Assembly (NCBI GenBank): GCA_022749755.1
Contig: CM040453.1
Location: 15,385,368-15,449,367 of the forward strand
Direction of reading: 5' to 3'
Source: Azadirachta indica
Lineage: Eukaryota; Streptophyta; Magnoliopsida; Sapindales; Meliaceae
Length of the DNA stretch: 64,000 nucleotides
Of the stretch, positions 12,423 through 23,062 are shown one piece after another. Within the stretch, counting starts at the first letter, position 1, and each line of letters starts with the position of its first letter. A model generated the notes under the pieces. That model saw nothing but the letters and a program-made list of their open reading frames with translations. It made no database searches and had not been told where the DNA came from. Both the position numbers and the translations under genes were made by a program.

Positions 12423-15400
12423 TCATATATACATAGAGAGGGAGAGAGGTTTCTTTGAATTAAATTTTGACTTGGGATTACACATCAATAACTAACGCTC
12501 CATTTCCTTTAATGCAAGGGCTGAGACAATCGCCTTATTTGGGATTAAAACTCAACTCAAATATTGACTCAAAAGTAACAAAATCTGATCACGCATTACG
12601 AAAATAAAAAGAAACAAAAATAGGTCACTCTTGAAATCTTCATCTTCTTTCATCCTTCAAACCCATTAGCAGAGTTGCAGCCTATTTCTACAAGAAAAAA
12701 ACACTCGAGTCTTATTCCTTAAAGATCTAATTCTTCCAAAAAGAAAATTTAAATATGGATACATGTTATGTTAAGCACAATTACGACGAAGCTTAAATTG
12801 TTTAGTTAAAATAAATAATTAAATAACCTGTTGATCAAATCAGGTAATTTTGAGAAGGTGGGTTCATTTTGAAAGGCCAGAATTAACTGAGAAAATGGAA
12901 AAAGAATAGGAGAGGAAGATCACAGGGGTGAATCGAAAACAAGATGGATAGTGGTAATGAATTGGTTACTTGCTTAAGAATAAAGGGGAGAAATTGCTTA
13001 TTAATGGGTTTGAAGGACAGATAAAACAAAAACCCAAGATTCTTTTTGGTTTTATACTTTAGTAATGCCATGTCAGATTTAATCCAAACCCAAAAATTGT
13101 CTAAGTGCTTGAATTAAATTAAATGAAAGGTTACAATTTGATTTCTAATTTTAAGCCAAAAATTTAAGTCAAGGACTTTGACCCTCCACCCCCATACATC
13201 CAATGAAAATTCTTGGCTCTGCTACTGCATACTACTGCATGTTAAGAATAAATTGTACAAGTAAAACCCTTCTCTTCTCCACTTATTTCCCTACCCAGAA
13301 GATAGTCCACCAACCGTGAGTATAGTATCAATAGCACAAATAAATAATATAAACAACATAAGAAGGACCCAAAATCACTTTGAACCTCATCTCTGGTCAT
13401 CCAGCCTTCATAGTGCTTATGGCAACAACAGGTCCTTTACAATGTTACTCAAATGATTCTAACTTAAAGCTAAGTGTGGGGAACTATGTACGCAAACAAT
13501 GGACAATGAAGCAGTAAATGATGATTTGTTAGAAAACAAAATCAAGGATATCAAATCTTTGCCATGCAAAATTCAAATGTAAGTAATATATTACCGAACA
13601 TTATATGTGTTGAAAAGATGCGAAGCACCATTAGAGCATCTTAAAATAAACTGTGTTGAGAGCCCATTAGGAATTTTGATCTGCAATATCAATAAAATGT
13701 AAGAGATACAAAAGTCTTACATATAAAAAATATAACATTATGTTTTGGAAATATCAAATCCTTTTCACAAGTTCCAACAAGGTTAATTATCTTTTATCCA
13801 TGCATATCCTAATAGTCATTTGCTTACCACTGTTTAAATAAACAGAAAGTAATAATATCTAATATCTAGCATGTGAAAAAGATAGTAAATGATATCCACC
13901 AAAACTTGTCTATGAAGAAAAATTTATTGATTGAATATAACGAATTAAAACAATTGTAGTTTATTAAACCTGACTGTTAATTAGTGATGCTAAATATCAT
14001 TATAGCTCTATTTTGGTAAAATGGAATCAGACTGAAACTGATTGGTTTTCAGTTTGCAGTCTATGCTTGAGTCAAATTAAGCCAATTTTTAGCCTTCAAT
14101 TTGGTTTAGTAATGAATTGAATCTTGATTTGATTTGATAAGTTTTTGTAAAACAAAAGCAAGGTGAATTGAATAAAGTACAATAATGTTGGTTCATTTAG
14201 TTCATTCAATTTTCCCTTTCTTTGTCCACCCTTACTAGTATGACTAGTTAAATGCATTAAATAGGTCACACTGTCTTAATTAGAAATTGCTCATCAAGTT
14301 CGCATTTAGAATTACAGTATAATTAATGCCTTCAGAATGAAAATTAATGATGTTATTGTTCATGGACACTGTATCAATTGCGAGTAGCATACCGATGAAT
14401 CCTTTGCAAATTCCTCCTCAATTACCACAGCTCCTGTGCTATTGATATTGATTTGGTAACTTGACCAACTCAAGATTAGAGTTGCCGGCTCCCAATTCTT
14501 AGAAGAATTAATCTGTTGAAGAAGTAGCATGAAAATTTGTCACAGTACAATCCAATCCTCTGACATTTTCCCATAGCATTTAGTGAATTAAACAAACTTA
14601 CCAGCAATAGAACTCTGAAATTGGCTTTCTTTCTGAAGACATACATGTCAATCTCTCTCTGCATATCCTTGTCTGCAGAGGAGCTCATCAGTGCACCATA
14701 CAAATAACACAAATTTCAGAGGCAAAACTCAAACAAATAAAATGGTTATCCCCGACAGATAAATGTAAACTCCATCCTAAAATGCTACCTAATCTTTTAG
14801 CAGGCAAAAGGTCTGAGTGACAGCTAACACCACATCAAGCAAGCATTGACCTTTTAAGTTACCTCAACCAGGCCGAGAAAAAACTAGACATAATTATTAA
14901 ACCAAATAGGACTAAAATTCAAACCTACATCATTGGAGGCTCAAAGAGCTTACTCATGCAAATTCGGTACATTTTGAACATTGCAACACCAGTAACTTTT
15001 ATAAACAAGAACACCAGCAAATTATGACACAGGGAATCTATTATTTTTATTCTTTGTAAAATCCATTATCTGACAAAAAATGATTCAACATCTCAAAATC
15101 ATAGAGAACCATACGAAAATATATATATATATATATATTGGAACATCAGATTGATGCTTTAACCTGGAAACAATAACCCTCTATGCATGGAGAACATGTA
15201 ACATCATATAAATATCACTTTGAGAACTTTAATGATCTTCAGGTTGCACAAACATCAATCTAAGTTATATGCACTTACCACACTTGATCTTGGAATTTTC
15301 ATTTGCGAAAACCCTGACCAATTCTCCCTGATAATACCAAATAATGTGACAGGAATAGTCAGGATGGAAAATATTTTCAAGCAATAAAATCAACAGTTGC

Positions 15401-17632
15401 AACTATTCTCTCTCTGTCTCTCTATGAAAGACAAAGTCAAATCCATGAATGCTGACGAAAATAAGCTTCATATTTAACAAGGAATCTAATATTGTAGGAA
15501 TCAAATGAGGCTAATTAAACTATTCTTCTGGAAATATTGTAATGAATCCTATGATAGGGAATACAATTACTGAATTTAATTATGAAATTCCAAATTCACT
15601 ATCATTATCAAAGAAAGACCTAGTTTTTGAGTAAAACCAACTGCTTCTGTGAGACTTAATTAACTATAATGAGTCAGTAGAATATTTCATTTTGATGACA
15701 ACAAAATACAAACTTTCCATATTGCCTGATATACTAGACTTTAATATCAGCAGAAAACATTATGCATGAATCTCTTTAATGTCTCTGATGAAGGGGCTAA
15801 CTGACTTGGTATCAGAATTTGTTTGACCAAGTTATCACATGTTCAAATATTCCCACAATATTATTTAAATTGTAGTAAACGTGTTATTGCTTGTTGTTGC
15901 TCCTAAGGGATCATGTTAGAGCTTTATTACTACCCGCTAAATAGTTTAAATCAAGTGGTAGCCTAATTACTTTCATGCAAACACACACAAAAGGGGAAAA
16001 AAAAAGAACAGGGAAAGGTGCCGGCTATGACATAAAAGAATCATTCATCTTCATGTACATACATTCTGGAGTTATGGCTGCTGAAGGACGAATTTTCAAC
16101 AACAAAGCTTCCTTTAACAAAAATCATGATTACATAATTATAACTTGATCATCCATTGGTATGCACTCAAGAGCTATCAGTTTATCAACATCATCAGCTG
16201 TGACAACATAGTCACGATTTGTGGCTCCTGAATAAAAAATTGACAACTAGATAAAATACCCTTTTAACCAGAACAGATAACGAGAAGTCAAAACACACAA
16301 TGCTTACCCTCAATATACTCCCTGTTGTCATCTGAATGAAAACATGCACGTACCCACTAGTAAATAAATAGTAGCTATAAAAGGTTAATCCATCATTTAA
16401 AAAACTGCTTAATATATTTCAATTTCCATACAAGTTAGCTTTAAAAGTTTCACCTGAAATGTACAAATAGTAGTCCCATTTACAGCATATCCACATCCAA
16501 AAAGTTTTTCTCCAGGTTGAGCTTCACCAATAATCTGAAAACCCTCAATACCAGGGGCCTCTATATTGCAATGACTCACATTAGATTCCAGCAAATATCA
16601 CAAATTTGTTTTATAGATAAAAATATCTATCACCTTTGACTTGTTTGGATCTGGATCTCCAGCGTAAGTTATTTGTGGAGTTAGCATGGTTCACCTTAAC
16701 CCCGCTTAGATCAAGTTCAATAGGAGTAGTGTGCACAGAATTATTATCCAAAAAAAGTTTAGTGATAGACAAATCTTGCACAGACGAACCAGTAACTTTC
16801 GCTTCCTCTTTAAAAACAAACACAATAGCAATTATAGCAAAGGCTAGTGGAAAGAGAACAGATGCATTAAAATTGGACTTCACATCTGAAACTAACAAAA
16901 TGAAATGAATAGATGCGGCCATCAACTGGAGCAGAGAGAAGACAATCTCTACAATCCCAAGTTGCCTCTTAGCTTGCGGTTTGGTTTCTGAAGTGGTTCT
17001 TTCTACAAAACAAACAAAAATGTTTATAGCAAAACCAAATGCCGACAAGAGAAATGCGGCAAGAGAAGCCGGCTTGCTTCTCCCAAATACATCCAGTACT
17101 ACCGAAGCAACCTCCAAGACAAGGAACAAAGCTGCAAATCCACGTTTCTTATATTTACCAAGTACCTCAGAGCCCTATGATTTAGAGACAAAAAGTTATA
17201 TAAGATATAGAGCAAAAAAGAATTAAAAGAGCCTGCAAGACATTCTTTCACTTTCTTAATCAAATTGACAGGAAAATTCTATCCCAACTATTTGAAAATC
17301 AATCCACAAAGTAAAATATGATAAAATGAAAATGGGCAATGCTAAATCATCAAGGCCTCTCTTTGTCAATATGAAGAGATAGAGAGTAAAAGATAACTGA
17401 AACTCATCATATCACATGGTTTCTGGAAGTGAGGCAAAAGGCCTTGACTTACGGATCCCTGATTAAGGGTGTTCAGAAAATGACAATTAGCTATCAAACT
17501 TTCTTGTTAGTTGCTCAGTTTATTTCTCAACCTAAATTCAAGTATTAATTTTGTTACCTTGCCGCAGATTGAAGAGAGAAAATAATTGACCCTTATTGAG
17601 CGGCGACGTAATTTCTTTCCTTCAACGTCCAT
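11072..17632 (-). CDS. Chimeric protein: four-helix membrane module + AIR9/Ig-like module + NAC-like module
   Basis: Eleven exons join with no phase conflict: 17632-17558, 17174-16634, 16560-16454, 16356-16308, 16227-16145, 15327-15279, 14672-14602, 14512-14393, 13680-13595, 11711-11666 and 11545-11072, giving 1701 bases or 566 residues. Residues 1-37 are basic. Hydrophobic helices lie near 38-55, 61-82, 97-120 and 129-146. From 206 comes a conserved plant module (IEGFQIIGEAQPGEKLFGCG, WVR, YVVTADDVDKLIALECIPMD, NWEPATLILSWSSYQI, TRDTLVLTMRKF) resembling the A9/Ig-like repeat of AIR9-type microtubule proteins. Exon 11 (410-566) is NAC-like: DPTDEELVFHYL, ELYDHEPAELPSI, YFFTRIRYLNNGG, a degenerate WKAT region (GGYWSTVWEP), and a short end. 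The module is missing the usual PGFRF start. The join of exons 10 and 11 is the least certain: without that splice the frame stops 14 residues after exon 10. The gene could then be two neighbours, with the NAC part starting at 11590. Function unknown. Confidence 0.7.
12376..12419. repeat. (CT)n microsatellite
   Basis: An uninterrupted CT dinucleotide tract of about 44 bases lies inside the last long intron of the membrane/AIR9-like/NAC gene. On the coding strand it reads as (AG)n. It makes an apparent SLSLSLSL reading frame on the plus strand that is not a gene. Confidence 0.9.
15119..15138. repeat. (AT)n microsatellite
   Basis: A 20-base AT dinucleotide tract in an intron of the membrane/AIR9-like/NAC gene. 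Confidence 0.85.
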
Positions 17633-20339
17633 TCCTTTCGTCTCTGAATAAGACGCTATCAACAACAGTCTTATAAATGAGAAATGTTGAATAGAAGAAA
17701 ATGGTATCCTGCATTGTGTATGTTCTTACTCTCAGTTGTCCAGAAAGTCCAAGGAATGTTGTCAGGGAATGTTACGTAATTTGAAATTAATGACAGGAGA
17801 CGAGAATTGGTAAAGATAGCGTGCTATAAATAGTTACTTTAATTTATATAATTTCTTTGGAAATGGGTTGGTCAACTTTAACATCCAATATCAACTCAAA
17901 ACCTGAATAAGCAGTAATCTTAAATCTCAAATCAGTTAGACTAATGATGGTGGTAAGTACGAACTCGTGCTAGCCACAGGGATGACTTTTGATTTTCTTA
18001 AAATTTTGAAAGTGGGATATTTCTACTTAACTCCCCTGAGGTTTGGAAAATTGCCACATAGGTCTCTTAAATGCAAAATAGTCACAAAATAGTCACTTAC
18101 CTCTCTATTGTAACTTTTTACACTATTAGTCATGTGGTCGACAGAGTATTCTGCTTCTATTGGTAGCCTCAATCCTCGAGTGACAATAATTTGGATCGAG
18201 GCGAATGGTAGAATTTTCTTATTATGTTGTCCATATATTAAAATAAAATTATATTAATTAAAGTAATATTACCTATTATCTTCATTTAAGGTTAATGGTA
18301 AAATTTATTAAGTTATCTTTTTAATAAAATATTTTCTTATTTTAAAGAGAGTGGGAAACAATTTTAATTAATTACTCGGATATTTTGTGGTTAGTATAAA
18401 AGTGTTTTCATTCACTTAGTCTAATACAAGCTTGTAATTTTACATGTAAATTAAATTTTTTTTTTTTATTGTACAAAGGTTTTGAAGAAGAACACTTTAT
18501 TACGAGTTTGAATGTTTAAATATACTTGATTAATTATGTTTAAAAATAGGATTTTTATTTTTTTATTTTATTTTTAAAAATTTTTTTTTTGAAAGTCGAT
18601 GATTTGTGTTTCTTACAACGGACAATGGGTAAGGAGGGCTGATATTTTATTGCTGGAATATTTTGTTTCTATTGGTTGGTCTTCGTCCATCGAACGAACG
18701 ATGATATTGGATGCAGCAAGTGGAGGCAAATCTAGCTGGCAACTGTTCTAAGTTTTTTTTTTTTTCAAAATTAATTATTTTATTTAATATACATTCATTT
18801 TGAGTAGAATTAGTTTGAATAAGTGTGAGTTAGTGGTTGAGTTTAATAGAAAAAGCGAGACAATTTCGTATTAGAGATATCTTCGAGTTTCTTTTGACGA
18901 ATTAGATTTGAGCGAATTAAAAAAGAAAAAATGTCGGATACCTCTGGTTATTTGGTCTAATAATCTATTGTCTCCTATTGTTTGTTTTATATTCCATCAT
19001 CTTTAACATTAGTTTCGATATTGAAAATTATTTTTTAGGACAATTATCTATTTATCCTTCTAATTGTGTCAAAAGTCTGTAAAAAGTATACTTGATTATT
19101 CACATGTCATCTTTCTATTGGATAAGTTACAATTGGGTTAACCACCACAGTCAAATATCACCGACTATCATTAACTACTGTTGAATATTATTTATTTACA
19201 TCATCATAAATATTATTAAAATCCTCGTTGAATTCTTTATGCAGTTGTATTTTAATTTAATTACTTTCTTTTCAAAATATATTAATTATTTTTTATTTTT
19301 TAGTTTATTGTATTTATATATATTTTTATATTTTATTATTTATTTTTTAAAAATTTGAGAATTAAAAATATTTATATAAACTTATCTATCAATATTCAAT
19401 AAGGACATTTACGTCATTTTATGAGGGATCAATAATAAACAGTAACAGAATATCTAATTAAAGAAGTCTCACTGATAATTATTTTTGCTTTACGGGTATG
19501 CTTAATACTTATTTTAAAAAATGGAGTCCAACTTTCCTTTACTCTTTAAATTAATATAATATTAAAATGAATTTTTGTAGGTGTTTAAATTATTGAAATA
19601 ATTTTTATGAACATGTATTTATAATGAATATGTGATTTATATTTAACCGATATTATTCCAAATATTTATAAAGATTTAAAAAAGAAATGTCAATGTCTAT
19701 GTAGTAGAAAAAATTTTTGGCACTCTTTCAAATTCCTAAAATTTTAAAATAAAGTGTATATTCTAAATTTTTAAATTGAAACAAAATCGGAGCTATACAT
19801 GAAAATAACATCAATTTTCTTATATTACTATAAAATAATATTGTTTTACCGATACCCACACAGACAAATAAAAAGAAAATTTTATTGTGAATTAGTTACA
19901 CAGATACGACGTCGTTAACTAAAAAGGAAGGATCTTGTGTGGGCAAATATTCCAACCAAACCCACGTAGACACGAGGTACCAAAGGGCGAATTAATACAT
20001 AACCCCTAAAGTTTGGCTATTTAATACCTAGAGAGAATGTTTAGAGAAAGAAACACTTACCTCCCTTGAAATCATCCATCTCCATTAACTTTATTTTAGA
20101 AATATTATGGTAAAAGCAAGAAATCACTTTCTTATTCGTGTTTAGTTGAATATTGCAAAGTGCGAATGAATATATAGAGAATCAAATTTTTACTAGGAGT
20201 CTATATCTAACCGTTGTGCTACAGTTTAGATATCTGTGCTCAATGCGTGAAGTATTTACTCTCAAAGTCAAAGAAAAGTCTAACCTAAATTTAGTGGAAC
20301 CTTATAAATTGTGGGGAAATTTCGTGGGAATGTCATTCC
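17633..20339. other. Intergenic region, AT-rich, no gene seen
   Basis: The first few hundred bases carry the promoter of the minus-strand gene starting at 17632. Around 18020-18120 there is CCCCTGAGGTTTGG followed by GCCACATAGG and TAGTCAC, wording common at the edges of plant repeats. Similar wording (ACCCCTAAAGTTTGG) recurs at about 20003-20017. A non-autonomous element between them is possible but no ends were matched. The rest has no coding signal. Confidence 0.4.
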
Positions 20340-20930
20340 CTCCTTGAAGAGGGAAGGGGCTTTAACCATCCAAGCTAAAGCCAGATGGCCCTTAACTCCA
20401 GCTTTCGAATTAAAAAAAATGTACAAAATATAGTTGATAATCGTGGTGACACGATGCTTCATGAATCCCCAATGAATCTATTGGAAATACTTCCATTGTG
20501 TTAGATTTTGGAGTTGCTCATGTTCACCCTTTAAAAGCATTGAATCCTAGTCTGATTTATGATTTAACTTCGTATGATTATGTGAATAGTAATAGAATTA
20601 TACAGTCAACAATATTCAAGTAATCACCAAGAGAACTGCATATTGCAATGGGGGCAAGAACGACTGGTCATGTTGGGAACTTTAATTAATGTCTACTGTG
20701 TTTCAACAAATGGCAAGTATAAGATATTTACCCTTTTTATTAGGTCAGTGACTAACGTCGTGGGATCATTGTGGCTGTGCAGCCGAAGAAGCTAATGTTT
20801 GGGTTAGTGGGACAAAAATTGAAATTTTTTATTAGAGTCAAAGCAAGGTAGTAAAGCTTTCACCTGAGAGCTCAAGAATGAAAGTGGTTTGATAGTGTGG
20901 AGTTTCCTATTTCAGAAAATAGATGCGAGC
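20340..20930 (+). pseudogene. Subtilisin-like protease (subtilase) C-terminal relic
   Basis: Pieces of a plant SBT1-type subtilase can be read in shifting plus-strand frames. They are VDNRGDTM and a decayed DESTGNTS-like stretch near 20430-20490, VLDFG then HVHPLKALNP and LIYDLTSYDYVN near 20500-20590, GARTTGHVGN near 20650, and GLVGQKLKFFIRVKA near 20800-20850. This is the order found after the catalytic Ser region and into the fibronectin-like C-terminal domain of subtilases. The pieces are separated by stops and frameshifts, for example TAA straight after GNFN. The catalytic Asp, His and Ser segments are absent. It cannot encode a protease. Confidence 0.75.
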
Positions 20931-21270
20931 GAAAATAGAAGCTATTGTATCCTTGTGAGGTTAAAGAATGAAGAATGTTGTGTGAAATATTTCATGCGTT
21001 AATGAAAAATGTCTTTGTTTTTTATTTTATAAATATTATTTTTTGTTGAATCTTCAACTAATTTTGCCTTTTGTAGTGCTTACTGGTGGTGAAAGCATGT
21101 AGGGACGTTTGGTTTAGTCAAATTAAAGATAATTATTAAGACAAAAATCATGTGGGGTTAACTTGATAGTCTAATAAGAAAAAGTTGTTGGGGTATGAGC
21201 CCACAATAAGTAATACACTAAATAAAATATAAATAAATCTTTAACTTTAATTGTTTTCATCGTTAAGGTT

Positions 21271-21319
21271 AAAAAAAAAAAAAAAAAGGTAGGGAGGGGG
21301 GAGCGGGGCGGTGTTGGGG
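21271..21319 (+). other. Poly-A tract followed by G-rich, possible G-quadruplex tract
   Basis: A run of 17 A (21271-21287) is followed by GGT and then, at 21292-21319, four runs of three or more G separated by loops of 1, 3 and 7 bases. This meets the usual G3+N1-7 pattern. It is a sharp compositional exception in a stretch that is otherwise AT-rich. No gene is attached to it. Confidence 0.55.
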
Positions 21320-22039
21320 TGTGCGGCAATTGAGATTTTTTATTGTAATTGGATGGAGTTTGAAGACTATAGGGGAGTATGTGTTTTTTTCTCATGCATT
21401 CTTTGTAGGTGTTCAAAAATTAACTTTTAAGAGAGACATGTGTTAATTTTCAGTTTTAAAATAATTAAAATGATATCATAATAATGCACAAGTTGATAAA
21501 GTTTAGTGACCTGAAACATTTTAATATTCTATTGATTTTCATAATTATTTGCCGTGACCAACTTATGTATTAATTTATCTATAAAATTTTATTTTTTTAT
21601 ATGCATGATAGATATTAGACATGAAACACTAATATAATATATACCCTTGATAGGAAGACACTATTGAATTTTAAGAAAATAAGAAATAATAGACATTAAA
21701 ATTATGTATTAATTTGTTTAGATAGAAGGTTAGATAAAGCTCAAATTATTTTAAATTTCTTATTTATTTCTAAGGTATGTTTTAAAATCAGGTGGTCGAC
21801 AAATTGGAGTAGTACCCACAATCAATTCGGCTAACCCTCAAGAGCCTGTGGTTAAATTATATCTACTCATTGTTGTAAGCAATCCTCTAAAGGTAACTGT
21901 TTGATTTTATTTCTGTTGACTCGATAAACGGTGGGCAAAAACAAGAAGCTAGATCATAAACTTTGCTATATTACTACTAGCAGAATATATGGGATAACAG
22001 AACTTTACAAAAAATAGACAAATTACAGTGAGTATATTG

Positions 22040-22480
22040 AAACTCTTTAAATAATATTTATTATAATTGTGATATCTGGTTATCTTAATTGCGAATCTGC
22101 TGATGTGATAACTTTAATGCTATTATAACTCTTTTCTAAGAAAATGATAAGTATGAAAGATTTTGTCCCATCTTATATAATAACTTTGTTAAGATGCAAA
22201 ATCTAGTTTTAGATATAGCATATCCCACCAATTTCAACACTTTTTTTTTCTCTAATCTTGTAAGATTTATCAATTTTTACTACCCTATATACATAATGCT
22301 TTCTTAAATGCAAGATAAGGAAACTATCACTTTTTCGTTCTTATATATACCCTAAGTGGTTATTGATACAAGCATTCTCCAAAAGTTTTATTTAATTCTT
22401 AAGGAAGCAACAAGGTATTTCAAATTATTTGTTGTTAGCTAGGTGGTTCTTATTATTTTTTGCTTCTAATTTTTATATAT
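22040..22480 (+). promoter_or_regulatory. Upstream region of the response regulator gene, duplicated downstream
   Basis: This 440-bp stretch directly precedes the response regulator start at 22538. It recurs in diverged form at 23740-24180, sharing TTGTGATATC, TGGTTATCTTAAT-like sequence, TTTTCTTAAATGCAAGA, and the TTTATTTAATTCTTAAG AAGCAA block. The likely transcription start lies before the (AT)n tract at 22501. Being conserved as a block in both copies supports its being a promoter region. Confidence 0.5.
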
Positions 22481-22500
22481 GATTTAGTTACTTTTCATCT

Positions 22501-22519
22501 ATATATATATATATATATA
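22501..22519. repeat. (AT)n microsatellite in a 5' leader
   Basis: A 19-base AT tract lies 19 bases before the ATG of the response regulator. A similar TA tract (about 22815-22832) lies in that gene's intron. Confidence 0.85.
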
Positions 22520-22537
22520 GAAGTAAAATCGTGAAAA

Positions 22538-23062
22538 ATGGTGCTTGGAGAAGGTACAACAGGCATAAAGAAAGTAAAGAAGAATGTGGATCCTCCACCT
22601 AGAAACCTACCTTTCTCTGCCCTTGTTGTTGATGATGATCCCTTCATCCGACAAGTCCACTCAGTGATTTTGAATTCACTTGGATTCAAAGTTCAAGTGG
22701 CTGAAAATGGAAAGGAAGCAGTTGATCTCTTCTCTGCTGGGGCTAATTTCCATATTGTGTTTATCGACATGGAAATGCCAATCATGAATGGAATTGAGGT
22801 CTGTAATTTTATCATGTATATATATATATATTAAAATGTACGTATATTTGCTAAATAGATACGAAATTAATGGCGTTTTATGATACAGGCAACTAAGGAG
22901 TTGCGAGCTATGGGAGTAAAATGTAAGATTGTAGGGGTGACTTCTCGGGACTCAGAGATTGATAAGGAAGTTTTCATGTTTGCTGGTCTTGATGTCTGCT
23001 ACACAAAACCACTAACCATGACCATGGTCATTCCTTTAATGGAAGAACTCTTGAAAGGCTAA
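22538..23062 (+). CDS. Two-component response regulator, type C (ARR22/ARR24-like)
   Basis: The protein is a stand-alone phospho-receiver that accepts phosphate from His-phosphotransfer proteins in cytokinin-type His-Asp relays. Two exons, 22538-22798 and 22889-23062, join in phase at GIE/ATKEL and give 144 residues. The receiver core is complete. The acidic pocket is DDD at residues 31-33, within ALVVDDDPFIRQ. The phospho-acceptor Asp lies in VFIDMEMP, followed by MNGIE, then the conserved Thr of GVTSR and the Lys of YTKP. The protein ends right after the domain (MEELLKG) and has neither the Myb-like DNA-binding domain of type B nor a long acidic tail of type A. That, with the short basic N-terminus, fits type C. 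In Arabidopsis these are expressed mainly in flowers and seeds. The small intron carries a TA repeat. Confidence 0.93.

Noticed and set aside
12210..12458. Plus-strand frame of 82 codons ending in repeated Ser-Leu
   Set aside because: It is generated by the (CT)n microsatellite inside an intron of a minus-strand gene.
16636..17226. Two plus-strand frames of 80-90 codons
   Set aside because: They are antisense to exon 2 of the membrane/AIR9-like/NAC gene, whose frame continues across phased introns.
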